Shown one piece after another: positions 29,250 to 39,793 of a DNA stretch of 64,000 nt. The notes beneath the pieces were generated by a model. It was not told where the DNA came from, did no database searches, and saw only the letters and a list, made by a program, of their open reading frames with translations. The stretch spans positions 868,001-932,000 of the forward strand of contig NC_020186.1 in NCBI RefSeq assembly GCF_000315915.1. The letters are read 5' to 3'. How positions within the stretch are numbered: position 1 is the first letter of the stretch; each line of letters begins with the position of its first letter. This stretch comes from Henningerozyma blattae CBS 6284 (lineage: Eukaryota; Ascomycota; Saccharomycetes; Saccharomycetales; Saccharomycetaceae). Position numbers and translations under genes: made by a program.

Positions 29250-30191
29250 TCATTCATTAGAAGTTGCATCACGTTCTTCTGTTCGAGACCAAGGCATTTT
29301 AGCTTTGATGAAAGTCTTGAAAAATTGTTCGTCATCTTCTGTCAAATTTGTTAGATCAAATAATTCATAACCTTGATAATTTGGGATTCTTACAAATGGA
29401 TTTCTTGAAGATTTTTTATTCATTAAAATTTCTTTCCTTCCATACCAATCGTTGGTAAATAAGTTTAAGGCATTCTTATTTTCCATGAAATCCAAATCAT
29501 TGAAATATTTATCCAATTGTTGTTTAGAGTAATCCAAAGGTTTAGGCTCAGATGATAAATAAGTAATATTCTCAATTGGGTAATCAATTGCCATAGCATG
29601 ATATTTTAAAAATCTTTTTTCTTTAAAACCAAAACCAGAAATTGTAATCTCAGTAGGATAATTTTTATCGTTTAATTGTGCAAATCTATAGATAGAATAA
29701 ATCAAATTATCAAAAGAATCCAAAGAATATTCCTCAGTGTTAATATAATCAGTAAATAATGCCTCTAAACTCATTGGTTCTTGAAATTTTACTTTTAACA
29801 AATCTGTAATTTGTTTTAGAAATGATAAAATTTCATCATCAAAAGATATTTTATTTAAAACAGATGTATTTGATTCATTCCGTTGGAAAAACTCCAATAG
29901 TTTCCAAGTTAATAAATAATAACTTTGAGCTTCTGATATACAACCTGCAGATTTTTTAGTTTGTGAACCTGAAAATAATAACAGACTTTTATCAATATTA
30001 GTTGAAGTTAATAAATGGATTATTGCCCGTAGTGAATGCTTTATAAATGCCAAATGATCATTTCCTTCATATTGAAATGGAGCTAAATACCAATGTTCTG
30101 GTAATTGGCCTAAATTAACTTCATTGGAATCTAAAAGAGTTGATTTCCAAATACCATGACATGGAACGATTATTAAATGAGATTTAGTCAT
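29250..30191 (-). CDS. YOR238W orthologue, DUF218/YdcF-like protein
   Basis: A 313-residue protein matching S. cerevisiae YOR238W (303 residues), a cytosolic protein of unknown function. The pattern suggests the DUF218 (SanA/YdcF) fold: HLIIVPCHGIW at the N-terminus, LLFSGSQTKKSAGCISEAQSYY in the middle (the family's SGGxT...SEA), EEYSLDSFDNLIYSIYRF, and ITISGFGFKEKRFLKYHAMA. There is no signal peptide or membrane segment. Position next to KES1/HES1 agrees with chromosome XV. Enzymatic activity has not been established. Confidence 0.88.
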   Translation of the reverse strand: MTKSHLIIVPCHGIWKSTLLDSNEVNLGQLPEHWYLAPFQYEGNDHLAFIKHSLRAIIHLLTSTNIDKSLLLFSGSQTKKSAGCISEAQSYYLLTWKLLEFFQRNESNTSVLNKISFDDEILSFLKQITDLLKVKFQEPMSLEALFTDYINTEEYSLDSFDNLIYSIYRFAQLNDKNYPTEITISGFGFKEKRFLKYHAMAIDYPIENITYLSSEPKPLDYSKQQLDKYFNDLDFMENKNALNLFTNDWYGRKEILMNKKSSRNPFVRIPNYQGYELFDLTNLTEDDEQFFKTFIKAKMPWSRTEERDATSNE

Positions 30192-30685
30192 TGCAAAATG
30201 CCAAGGGAGTAATTGGTTCAGATAATTGAAATTTGTAAGGCTAATTACGGCACATAAAAAAGACTTAAAATATTTTAAATCTTATTCGGCCGAATAGATA
30301 TTGAAGATACAAATATAAATGTATGTAATAGGATAATGCAGTAAAAAAAGAATTATGTACAGTTGATTGATATCGATTTATAAATTCTTTAAGTTAAATA
30401 GAGTTAAAATAAAATACTGTAGAGAAATATTAGAAAGTATTGATTGTGCGATGAATATAGTATTCAATTCTTTTTTTTTTTTAAGAAAAAAAAAAGCATA
30501 TACAAATACCGTGTCTCCTGACTTGAGATGTGAAGAGTAGTTTGCAGAAATCATAAGCATGAACCATGGTCAGTAATAATATAAAATACAATTGAATGAA
30601 ATAAAATTATGCAAAGTTAGGTAAAAATGTATGTTCGTGTTTATGTTAAGAGTATTGGGTTTACCAACTCAATAGATCAATCTGA
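30192..30685. other. Gene-free YOR238W promoter
   Basis: Upstream of the YOR238W-like gene and downstream of KES1. It holds a 14-base perfect palindrome, TATTCGGCCGAATA, at 30283-30296. Long T- and A-runs lie at about 30470-30495. No gene is seen. Confidence 0.6.
30283..30296. promoter_or_regulatory. 14-base palindrome TATTCGGCCGAATA
   Basis: A perfect 14-base palindrome centred on CGGCCG lies 92-105 bases upstream of the YOR238W-like ATG. CGG half-sites are typical of Zn2Cys6 factors, which bind CGG repeats. The factor is unknown. Confidence 0.4.
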
Positions 30686-32242
30686 TTATGCAGTAATTTC
30701 CTTTTCATTATTCCACAATTTTCTTTGGAATCTCCAATGCAAAGCAGTGATATTTGGTTTTTTATCATCTTTGTCACCAACCATGGTACCACTTTGAGCA
30801 TTTTTCATACTAGAGCCTAACATTGTAGATAATTGTATAAATTTATCGTTTTCTGTAGCAAAAATGATTTCATCTTTATTTTCATCAGATTTACCAATTG
30901 GAGTTGGAGATGAAGCTGGTACATCATTAATATTTAAATTATCAATTGCAGTTGTAGTGGAAGAAGTAGTTGACTGAGCATCATTCATTGATTCAATAGA
31001 TTTAGTCTTAATTGGAATATCTTTTGAATAGTCAACATCTACAAACCATCTTCTCTTCCAAGTAATACCTTGAGCTTCTTCTTCTTTTCTTAATTGCCTC
31101 TGAGCATTTTCAATCTTGGATTTAGAGGCGACGATTTTTTCATAATCACCAGCCCTAATGGCATTTGCTACATCAAGCCAAGCCTTTCTTGATTCCAATG
31201 GATTTTGTAATTCGACATCTTTAACAATCAATGGTTCTTTCTTATCAGTACTTGAATCTAAAAATAACACATCTTTAACGATTATTGGAGTAGTTAAAGA
31301 AGATGAAGATGAAGAGTTAGAAGATGCATTTAATGAAGCAGAATCCTTTTTAGAAGCCTTTGGAACCACTTTTGAGATTGTACAAATGCCTGACCATTGG
31401 CCAGAGATGAGGTATAATGGATCTTTATTTGATTTATAATCTTCAGTAGATGTGTAAATCTTTGCCTTGACGGAATTCTTCTTACCAGAGAAATAACCTC
31501 TACCTGAATATTCCAAGACACACAAATTACCATTTGAAGATTGGATATAAGATTTCCCATCTAATTCTACAAATGGAGAAGCTTGTAGGATCCCTTCGAT
31601 ATGCAAAGCAGGTAAAGTGATGTAATAGGATTCGTCATTATGGTTTCCATAAGTTAAGATGGCATGACCGAATTGTTTAACACTTAAGGTCAAAGTCTTG
31701 GAAAATACAGTCTTAATTTCATTATAACCTTGTAAATGAACGTTATTTTTATCATTGAAAATGGCAAATGCAGTCTTTGGTGGATGATGAGAGACTTGTT
31801 CACTCAGTAGAACAGTTTCACCGAAATCTGGATGGTCTTTATTTAACCATTTACCTGTAAAGACTTCACCTAAAAACGGGTTCAAAGGTTTTTTTTCAGT
31901 ACCTTCAGATTCATTTCTTGAATAATATTGAGAACGTAAAGTTGACATGAACCATTTAACTACTACTAGTAATCTAGCGATTTCCGGAGTTGGTATATCA
32001 TATTCTAAAGTTGTGGTGGTATCTTTATCAGTCAATTCATTTTTAATGGAGTTGAAGTTGTTAGAATCGATGAAATTTGGTTTTAAAAATAAATTTTGAT
32101 GTTCAGCCCAATATTGAGAGAATTCTACTAATGAAACAGGAGATAAGATGAAAGGAGGAGCTGTTAGAGTGGACAAATCACCGTTGAAGGTGGCAATTGA
32201 TTTTAAAAAGGATTTCCAAGAGGATGAACTAGCTTGGGACAT
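30686..32242 (-). CDS. KES1: Oxysterol-binding protein of the Osh4/Kes1 type
   Basis: A 518-residue short-form oxysterol-binding protein that exchanges sterol and PI4P between membranes. S. cerevisiae Kes1 (Osh4) and its paralogue Hes1 have about 434 residues. The N-terminal lid and ALPS-like segment [20 protein letters not shown] is conserved. KPLNPFLGE lies at about 118-126, the fingerprint EQVSHHPP at 148-155, and [15 protein letters not shown] at the C-terminus. There is no PH or ankyrin domain. Extra length comes from a serine-rich insert near residues 300-345 and a second low-complexity insert near 415-460. The single copy stands for both yeast duplicates. Confidence 0.95.
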   Translation of the reverse strand: MSQASSSSWKSFLKSIATFNGDLSTLTAPPFILSPVSLVEFSQYWAEHQNLFLKPNFIDSNNFNSIKNELTDKDTTTTLEYDIPTPEIARLLVVVKWFMSTLRSQYYSRNESEGTEKKPLNPFLGEVFTGKWLNKDHPDFGETVLLSEQVSHHPPKTAFAIFNDKNNVHLQGYNEIKTVFSKTLTLSVKQFGHAILTYGNHNDESYYITLPALHIEGILQASPFVELDGKSYIQSSNGNLCVLEYSGRGYFSGKKNSVKAKIYTSTEDYKSNKDPLYLISGQWSGICTISKVVPKASKKDSASLNASSNSSSSSSLTTPIIVKDVLFLDSSTDKKEPLIVKDVELQNPLESRKAWLDVANAIRAGDYEKIVASKSKIENAQRQLRKEEEAQGITWKRRWFVDVDYSKDIPIKTKSIESMNDAQSTTSSTTTAIDNLNINDVPASSPTPIGKSDENKDEIIFATENDKFIQLSTMLGSSMKNAQSGTMVGDKDDKKPNITALHWRFQRKLWNNEKEITA

Positions 32243-33050
32243 GTTGATATATTTAAATTGTGAGTTGTTTGTTTGTAAGATTGACAGGGAGGGAGAAAGA
32301 GAAAGACAGAATAGAAAAAAGAAAAGAGTTCAGAAAAATTTTTATAGGAGAATAAATTAGTAAATAAATAAATATAATATTTGATCAATTAAATATATTT
32401 GAAGGATAAACGGTGGAACACCAAACCGTAGTTTAAAAAAAAAAGAGTAAATAAGATCTTTCAATAAAAGACAAAAGACAAAGCACAAGCAAGTAAGGAA
32501 AGGGAAAAAAATAAAATATAAAAGAAAAATAAATAAAAAATAGAAAATAACGAAATTTGTGTGTTAGCTAATTATTTAACTAATTAAGATAAAAATTGAA
32601 TAATCAAGTAACCTGCATACTACGTAAAAAAAAAAAAAAAAAAAGAAAATAAAATGGAACATAGAAATAGCCGAATAGAAAATAAAGTTACCAATTAAGA
32701 ATGAGCCAATAATCCATTATCCTTTAACATCATCAGATAATGATAATAATATAGAAATGATATTGTTATTTTTATTCTAAATTATTCAGTAGGATAATAA
32801 CTACCGATGAAGGATTGAAATAAAATTGAAAAATAAGACTAGAAAAGGATTGAAAATGTTGGAAAAAAACCCAAAAAGGGCCAGGCTTGGTTGGTGCGGG
32901 CCTTTCTGTGCACGTGTGGCCGAAAAAGGAAACTCTTGGAAATTAGAAGCTGTCTTATACGAGCGACCAGAAGAATGACGAATCTGTATACTAAACGAGG
33001 AAAATGAATTAAACGATACCTCGTGACCTAAGCGAGCAATATGGACTCGT
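32243..33050. other. Gene-free stretch between KES1 and DFR1
   Basis: Promoter of KES1 and 3' flank of DFR1. The left part is purine-rich with long A-runs, including about 18 A at 32627-32644. The right part (about 32870-33050) is richer in G+C and continues the composition of DFR1. A minus-strand frame here overlaps DFR1 and starts at a GTG, so I reject it. Confidence 0.55.
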
Positions 33051-33806
33051 TTAATTTCTACGACGGTCGTATAGTGTGATGCCGAACGCGTAACCCTTTT
33101 CAGAATGTACGAAAAAGACCCCACAGTTAGGGTTGTTCTTAGGTTTGGTGATAGGGTTATCGGCAGAGCTAGGGTTGGGTTTAAGAAGGTCTAAGCTGGG
33201 CGGCAAGAAATCACGTACTTGTTGTTCATTTGTTTGTAATATATAATGGTCAGGTGATGGAGCAGTGAGCCATGTATCCATTGGTGGTTCTGGAGTGCCA
33301 TCTAGGGGATATACAGCGGTTAAAAGCCAATGGTCTAATAATCCTGATTCTGCTATAGCTTGATAGATTTGGGCACCACCCATTACATATATACGTTCAA
33401 TTCGTAGTTCTTGAGCCCTTTGTTGTAATGTGGTGATAGCACTACGTAAGTCCGGTGCCCCAATATAAGTGCTTAGAGGGTTCGATTCGTCCACGTGACG
33501 TGTGGCCCAGGTGTCGAAACCACGTGACACAACAACATTAAGACGGGATGGAAGTGGGCGGAACCGTGATGGGATAGATTCCCAAGTACGTCTGCCCATT
33601 ACTACTGCATTTTGTTTGGTGGGATCTCTTGTATTGGTGGTCAATTGTTTGAAATAAGCCATTTCTTGTTTGAGGCGCCAAGGTAATTTACCTTGATAGC
33701 CGATACCATAAGATGGCATCAAGCATGCCACGACGTTTATTACGGGAATCTTGGGATTGTTCATATGGGTGTAGAGTCGAGGTATTATTGTGGTTATTCG
33801 ATTCAT
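33051..33806 (-). CDS. DFR1: Dihydrofolate reductase
   Basis: A 251-residue enzyme reducing dihydrofolate to tetrahydrofolate with NADPH; S. cerevisiae Dfr1 has 211. Conserved parts are PVINVVACLMPSYGIGYQGK and LPWRLKQEMAYFK (folate site), VMGRRTWESIP (NADPH loop), RLNVVVSR, and YVMGGAQIYQ. The tail ends GITLYDRRRN, close to the yeast FEFTLYNRK. Two ATGs are possible: 33806, which adds 14 residues with two arginines, and 33764, which matches the yeast start better. A proline- and asparagine-rich insert before the last strand makes the protein longer. The coding region is near 50% G+C in several 60-base lines, against about a third in its neighbours. Confidence 0.95.
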   Translation of the reverse strand: MNRITTIIPRLYTHMNNPKIPVINVVACLMPSYGIGYQGKLPWRLKQEMAYFKQLTTNTRDPTKQNAVVMGRRTWESIPSRFRPLPSRLNVVVSRGFDTWATRHVDESNPLSTYIGAPDLRSAITTLQQRAQELRIERIYVMGGAQIYQAIAESGLLDHWLLTAVYPLDGTPEPPMDTWLTAPSPDHYILQTNEQQVRDFLPPSLDLLKPNPSSADNPITKPKNNPNCGVFFVHSEKGYAFGITLYDRRRN

Positions 33807-33854
33807 TTTTATAAGGGATAAATGTTTAAGGTCTTTATTATCATTATGTCATTT

Positions 33855-33880
33855 ACGCGTTTTTATTTATACTCACGAAA
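33855..33880. promoter_or_regulatory. MCB and SCB elements between DFR1 and POC4
   Basis: ACGCGT (MCB, bound by MBF) lies at 33855-33860, and CACGAAA (SCB, bound by SBF) at 33874-33880. Both sit in the 199-base divergent promoter, 49-74 bases upstream of the DFR1 ATG. They suggest G1/S-phase expression, which would suit a nucleotide-synthesis enzyme. Confidence 0.45.
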
Positions 33881-34005
33881 CCCCGAAATAAAAAGAAATT
33901 TAAGATCATTGAAACTTTTGGGAAAAAAAACAATAACAATAACAAAGAAAAAATTTTAATAGTAACAATTATAAACCCAGATACCACATAAATACGCATA
34001 TCTAA

Positions 34006-34473
34006 ATGTATACCAAGACTATCAAGACCTCTATTGTATCACCACTAAATGATTCTCAATCTATTGAAATAATACTGACCATCCCTGAAGCAATTGATCA
34101 GCAAAGTAAAAAAATCCCAGTATCAATGGTCTTGTATCATAATGATAATTATAGACCAGAAACCACTGGAATAGATCAAGATAAAGTCAAGCTGATATCT
34201 TATCATTATGCTGTCCCTTATACAAAGAACAACGGTAGGACAGAAGTGGTGAGTACTCCTCTACTAGATACAAACGTGGATCTGTATAGAGACTTGACAA
34301 GACAAATATCCACATTACTAGTAAAGAAGCTCAATATACCTGTATATGTAGCTTATGGAGAGTTAATAGGCGCACCTGTTTCTCAATCAGCCATCCCAAT
34401 GGATCAATTGTTTATTCTAAGGAAATGTATAGCTTTTGTGGAAGAACAATTGAAAAAGCAAGCAACACATTGA
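34006..34473 (+). CDS. POC4: Proteasome assembly chaperone Poc4/Pba4
   Basis: A 155-residue protein matching S. cerevisiae Poc4 (YPL144W, about 148 residues). With Poc3 it forms a heterodimer that helps assemble the alpha ring of the 20S proteasome and then leaves. The length fits a small one-domain chaperone, with the segment TLLVKKLNIPVYVAYGEL and a C-terminal helix RKCIAFVEEQLKK. There is no targeting signal. It is divergently transcribed from DFR1 and followed by RPL33. Adjacency of DFR1 (chromosome XV in yeast) and POC4 (XVI) shows the mixed ancestry of this track. Confidence 0.92.
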   Translation: MYTKTIKTSIVSPLNDSQSIEIILTIPEAIDQQSKKIPVSMVLYHNDNYRPETTGIDQDKVKLISYHYAVPYTKNNGRTEVVSTPLLDTNVDLYRDLTRQISTLLVKKLNIPVYVAYGELIGAPVSQSAIPMDQLFILRKCIAFVEEQLKKQATH

Positions 34474-35145
34474 ACTGTATACACATTTGTATATATCTGT
34501 ATCTATATAAACATAATTTTTAGCATCAATCATTTTTAATGGGCATTCATATTTTTTTCTTTTTTAACATGAAGAATTTTCTTCCCTTCCTTCCGTACAC
34601 CCTCGCTCACGATTTTTCAACACACTATTTTTTAGCTATTTTTTTGTATTTCTTACGACGCGAACCTCGGCCGAAGTTGGTTTTTCTTAATTATTCAATT
34701 TTTCCCTTTCTACTTTTCCGGCCAGAATAGCCTCCTTTCAAACTCCTTCTAACATTCTCCTTCTAGCCACTTTGAGGTTCCCACTACCCATTCCATATCT
34801 TCCTTCTAGACCAAAATATCATTCCTCTCTAGCCTCTTTCCAGCTCCTTCTAGACTCCTTCTAGACTCCTTCTAGACTTTCCAGCATCTCCTTCTAGCAT
34901 TTGGCCATTCTTGAGCCTAGTTGCTTTCCTCCTCCTATTCACGAGGAGAATAGCCACCAGTAAGAATTATTCACGTCCATAGTAGATCCAATTCAACAAT
35001 ATACTGACGGGAAAATTGATGGAAATTATTGAAAAAAATAATGGAAAAAAAAAATAAGGTAAAATAATAGTATATACTATATCATATTTTTTCGATTTAA
35101 GGTCTCATAATTTGATAAAATATTATTCAAATAAGCAAACCAAAA
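34474..35145. other. Gene-free RPL33 promoter region
   Basis: Between POC4 and RPL33. It contains a C/T-rich stretch with seven TCCTTCTA motifs (34744-34896) and an inverted repeat CTATTC/GAATAG near 34938-34955. In S. cerevisiae a U3 snoRNA gene lies beside each RPL33 copy, but I find no U3 box sequence here. A short plus-strand frame at 34539 (63 codons) is F/L-rich and unconvincing. Confidence 0.5.
34744..34896. repeat. Seven TCCTTCTA motifs, three in 11-base tandem
   Basis: TCCTTCTA starts at 34744, 34758, 34801, 34845, 34856, 34867 and 34889; six are followed by G. The copies at 34845-34874 are exact tandem repeats of an 11-base unit. All lie 250-400 bases upstream of the RPL33 ATG, where ribosomal-protein promoter elements are expected. 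Confidence 0.8.
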
Positions 35146-35774
<629 letters not shown>

Positions 35775-36166
35775 ATTAATTTAAATCATTTAATTTAATC
35801 AAATTCATACAATATAATTTTTGTTACAATCATTCATTTTAAATAAATAAATTATTTTATATTATTTTTTAAGTACATTACCAGATTTCTTCTAATAAAA
35901 AAAAACAATAAAAATTCAAAATACATTCTATAAATATCTTTTAATATCTTTTAATATCTTTTAATATATTGTAATTATTATTTAAGAAATTGTCAATAGA
36001 AATTAAATGTAAAAAAAAATAATGATATATGCAAATATAAATAAATGAAATAAAAACTACAAAATAAAACTTGCTAAATGAAAATATGTGATTAAAGGGA
36101 ATGTATAAATGTGTATAATTGTGTGACAGTGTGATTGAGTGAGTGACTATATGTGAAATGGTAAAC
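35775..36166. other. Gene-free spacer between convergent RPL33 and KIN4
   Basis: Very AT-rich spacer between two facing 3' ends. It contains about four tandem TTAATATCTT units at 35932-35966. Nothing gene-like is present. Confidence 0.65.
35932..35966. repeat. Tandem TTAATATCTT repeat
   Basis: About three and a half head-to-tail copies of the decamer TTAATATCTT in the spacer after RPL33. Confidence 0.85.
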
Positions 36167-39100
36167 TTATGATCGCACATTACGTCTTTTGAAAAAACTG
36201 TTGAAAATACGGCTTGCTGCACTTTCACGTCTTTTATCCTCTTTACCCATCATTGAAGCTCTTTGCCTTTCAACAGATTCATTAGTTTGATCAGATGCAC
36301 GAGTCTCGATAGGTTTGATATAATTGGCATTATTAGTGTTAGATCCTGCTATTACTGTATGTCTACGATCTGATATAATTGAACTCCTTTTTGATCCTAC
36401 TGAATATCTTGTATTATTTGTATTAATGTTAGAAACATTTGATGAATTATTCTTAACAATTGTAGAATGAGTAGAATATTTTCTAACTGCTACACCATTT
36501 ATATTATTGGTACTATTAGTATTAGCGGTTGGTGCAGTATCATTACTGCCGGTTTCATATGATGCTAAACTAGTTCTTGATGGACCGGCTGATGAGTAAA
36601 ATGATAAGAAGCTAAATCTTTTTCTATTATTCTCTCTTCTATTATTAATGCTTGTTGAACTAGTATTATCTTCTAATGAAAGGCTAGTATTAGTATTATT
36701 TGAATTCGTACGGTTGTTATTTTCTAACAATTGATTATTGGCATTGTTTAAAACAATACGACCATTTGATTTTTCAACTTGAATTGCATCAAATTGTCTA
36801 TTATGTCTTGGAGATGAATTAAGATCATCTACTAATATATTTTTAGCTGGATCGATTTCCATGTTATTCATAGCTTCATTCAAATGTTTTAAATATTGTT
36901 CCTCCATCGATTTGCCATTAATAACACTCACTCTACGTGAGGTGGTATTTATCTTTTTAACTGGGCTATTACTTGTAGAATTAATAATTGTATTTTTAGT
37001 GCTTGAATTAGGAGTTGAAGTAACGCTAGATTTTGTATCCGGTAGATTATTTGCATTACTAGTAGGAACCCCAGTGTTTTCTAAATCGTCAGATGGTATA
37101 GTAAAGTTAGGAGTTAAAGAAGGAGTCGAGTCAAATAAGGATATTTTTGTCATAGAATGATCTTCTTGTAATTTTAGTAAATTTAATGAACCAGCTGATA
37201 TATTTCTGCTGCCAATAGCATTACTAACCATAGTATTCATAGTAGATGGTGTGGTTAACGATGATATTCTGCTTGTGTTGGTAGTACTATTACTATTGCT
37301 ACTATTGCTATTAGTATTATTAACATTAATAGTGGTGGTATTATTACCATTTGATGATAAGGTTGATGATGGAACCCTTATATTATTAGCAGTATTAGCA
37401 GTATTATTATTCATATAACTACCAGATGGAACTCTACTATTTGGAACAGTTATCAATGGTTTTGTTATAACAGAATTATTATTACTACCTGAAGAACTGA
37501 TGGAAATAAATGAATTGGGTCTTTCATGACGATTTCTATTATATGGAGAAGAATTGTTGTTAATATTAATATTATTTTCATTTGGCATAACACTTTTCCC
37601 CATAGAAACATTATTTGAATAAAAATCGGCAGAAGGAGGTCTCATAATATGGGTTGGATGATAAGAAGTAGCTCTTGGTTTTGATGTTGGGTGAGGTAAA
37701 GAAGAATTGTTAACCATATTGGAAGAAGAAGATGATGATGAAAACGTTGCTGTATTATTTGCCACGCCCATTGAATTATGAGTGACTTTTGTAAACTCTT
37801 CAGGACGTAATGGATGAGGAGAAATGTTAGTTGAAATAAGATCCACATTTGTTACTGACCGTATTTTAGCAGGTGAATGACTAGAAGTGGATTGTAAATG
37901 AGGAGATGCAGTTAGGAAATGAGCAGGAGAATTTGAACGAGAATTTGAACGAGAATTTGAACGAGAGGAAGCACTTTGATATTGAGATGGTGAATATGAA
38001 AGAGTAGATGAAGTTTGATGAATTAAATTTGTATTCTGTGAAGGTGGTGTGTTATTGAAGTGTGAATGAGATTGAGAAGGAGGGGTATTTTGATAAGATC
38101 TTCCAGTTGATTGACCGTGAGATCTATTGGCTGATGAATTGTATGATAATGATTCTGTAAGACTATTTCTCTTATTAGTAATTTTAATTTGGTTTTCTCT
38201 TTCAGCGTTTACAACAGCTTGTAAAGCTATGGAAGCAGCAGGATTATTGCTTGGTAGAATATTATTATTACTAGCTGTAGTATTACTATCTTGAATGATA
38301 TTTGAAGATAATTTTGGTAATAAGTCATCCAAATCTATTGTTTTCACATTCTTATCAATATAATTTGGTTTGTGAACATGTTGTATATTATTCATTGGAT
38401 TTTCAAAAATAGGTTCTTCAAATTCTATTTTCTCAGGCGATGGTACTTTATTAGTAGTTATTGTTGGAGAACCATGCGATAAGACAGGACTTGGTAATAA
38501 AGGCCCAGAATCCATTAATAAATAATTTTTATTTTTATTTTGATTAGATTGTCTTGGTGATGTTTGTTGTTTATTAGTATTATTATTAATGTTTGATGAA
38601 TATTGGTTTTGTATATTATTATTTGAAGGTTTCCTTACTTGAGGATTAGTGATATGATTAGGAGAAGCAGTCGGAATATTTTGATCTTGTGATTTTTTAT
38701 TAACATATAAAAATAACTTTTCTTGATTATCCCAATTTGTAGGAGTTATAGATAAAAATTTACTATGAGGTAATAGCCATTGATGTTTTAAAATTTGCTT
38801 TAATGTAGCTCTCTTTTGTGGATAAGGTATTAGAATGTTTCTCAATAAATCTCTTGCCATGGGTGAAATATATTCTGGGAATTTCAAAGGAGTTGTAGTG
38901 ATATATTTATATAATTTAGCAATATCATTCCCATCAGGATTTTTTGGATCGTCATCCCAAGGTAAATAGCCTGCTAGCATAGCAAATAATATAATCCCGC
39001 ATGACCAAATATCAGCTTTACGAGCTTCGTAAGGTCTTGTGCTTATAACCAATTCAGGAGCTGCATAACAGGGAGAACCACACGAAGTTTTCATTAATTC

Positions 39101-39793
39101 ACTAAATTTAGAAAATTCATTAACAAATCCAAAATCTGTAATGATCAAATTACCATATTTATCCAGTAATAAATTTTCTAATTTCAAATCTCTATGGACT
39201 AAACCTTTGCAATGCATATAATAAACACCACTAACCAATTGTGAAAACAAATTACTAGCTACTGATTCTTTTAACCTTCTCTTTTTTTGAATATATTTAT
39301 AAAATTCACCACCAGAAGCATATTCTAATACAATCCCGATATATTTGGAATTCTGTAGAACTTCTTCTAATCGAACGATATTTGGATGTGTTAAATGTTT
39401 TAATGCATTAATCTCTCGATAAATTTTGATTTCCTTCTCAGAACCTTTCACAATAGCATCTCTTCTAATCAACTTAATAGCCACTTGTTTGGGGACTTGA
39501 GTATCATTAGGTGAAGCTTTGACCCACCCCAATTTAACTTTACCAAATTCACCTTCACCAAGAGTAGAACCAACTATATATGGTCCAAAAGTTATATGTT
39601 TCCTTCTACCATTACCTTTGTTTTCTGGTATATTTGATGAATACGACGTGGTAGAGATATTTGAGACGTGACGATGATTATGCTTATGCGTTATAGGTTG
39701 GTCATTGGAGCTGCTATTGGTATTGTGGCCATTATTAGAGCCCCTGAATGAATTATCACCATAATAAGTATGGCGTTGTGGAACCGTACTCAT
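36167..39793 (-). CDS. KIN4: Kin4/Frk1-type protein kinase
   Basis: A 1208-residue Ser/Thr kinase matching the yeast pair Kin4 (800 residues) and Frk1 (865). Kin4 acts in the spindle position checkpoint by restraining mitotic exit. The kinase domain spans about residues 70-345: GEGEFGKVKLG, K107, HRD 200-202, DFG 220-222, and activation loop TSCGSPCYAAPE with T236 in the place phosphorylated by Elm1 in Kin4. The remaining 860 residues are N/S/T-rich and low in complexity, including a tandem NSRS repeat near residue 615. The extreme C-terminus is basic (RIFNSFFKRRNVRS), a possible cortex-binding tail. Three MCB elements lie upstream. Confidence 0.95.
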   Translation of the reverse strand: MSTVPQRHTYYGDNSFRGSNNGHNTNSSSNDQPITHKHNHRHVSNISTTSYSSNIPENKGNGRRKHITFGPYIVGSTLGEGEFGKVKLGWVKASPNDTQVPKQVAIKLIRRDAIVKGSEKEIKIYREINALKHLTHPNIVRLEEVLQNSKYIGIVLEYASGGEFYKYIQKKRRLKESVASNLFSQLVSGVYYMHCKGLVHRDLKLENLLLDKYGNLIITDFGFVNEFSKFSELMKTSCGSPCYAAPELVISTRPYEARKADIWSCGIILFAMLAGYLPWDDDPKNPDGNDIAKLYKYITTTPLKFPEYISPMARDLLRNILIPYPQKRATLKQILKHQWLLPHSKFLSITPTNWDNQEKLFLYVNKKSQDQNIPTASPNHITNPQVRKPSNNNIQNQYSSNINNNTNKQQTSPRQSNQNKNKNYLLMDSGPLLPSPVLSHGSPTITTNKVPSPEKIEFEEPIFENPMNNIQHVHKPNYIDKNVKTIDLDDLLPKLSSNIIQDSNTTASNNNILPSNNPAASIALQAVVNAERENQIKITNKRNSLTESLSYNSSANRSHGQSTGRSYQNTPPSQSHSHFNNTPPSQNTNLIHQTSSTLSYSPSQYQSASSRSNSRSNSRSNSPAHFLTASPHLQSTSSHSPAKIRSVTNVDLISTNISPHPLRPEEFTKVTHNSMGVANNTATFSSSSSSSNMVNNSSLPHPTSKPRATSYHPTHIMRPPSADFYSNNVSMGKSVMPNENNININNNSSPYNRNRHERPNSFISISSSGSNNNSVITKPLITVPNSRVPSGSYMNNNTANTANNIRVPSSTLSSNGNNTTTINVNNTNSNSSNSNSTTNTSRISSLTTPSTMNTMVSNAIGSRNISAGSLNLLKLQEDHSMTKISLFDSTPSLTPNFTIPSDDLENTGVPTSNANNLPDTKSSVTSTPNSSTKNTIINSTSNSPVKKINTTSRRVSVINGKSMEEQYLKHLNEAMNNMEIDPAKNILVDDLNSSPRHNRQFDAIQVEKSNGRIVLNNANNQLLENNNRTNSNNTNTSLSLEDNTSSTSINNRRENNRKRFSFLSFYSSAGPSRTSLASYETGSNDTAPTANTNSTNNINGVAVRKYSTHSTIVKNNSSNVSNINTNNTRYSVGSKRSSIISDRRHTVIAGSNTNNANYIKPIETRASDQTNESVERQRASMMGKEDKRRESAASRIFNSFFKRRNVRS

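Noticed and set aside
32801..33124. Minus-strand frame of 107 codons overlapping the DFR1 3' end
   Set aside because: Begins at a GTG inside DFR1 in another frame; a shadow favoured by the high G+C of the region.
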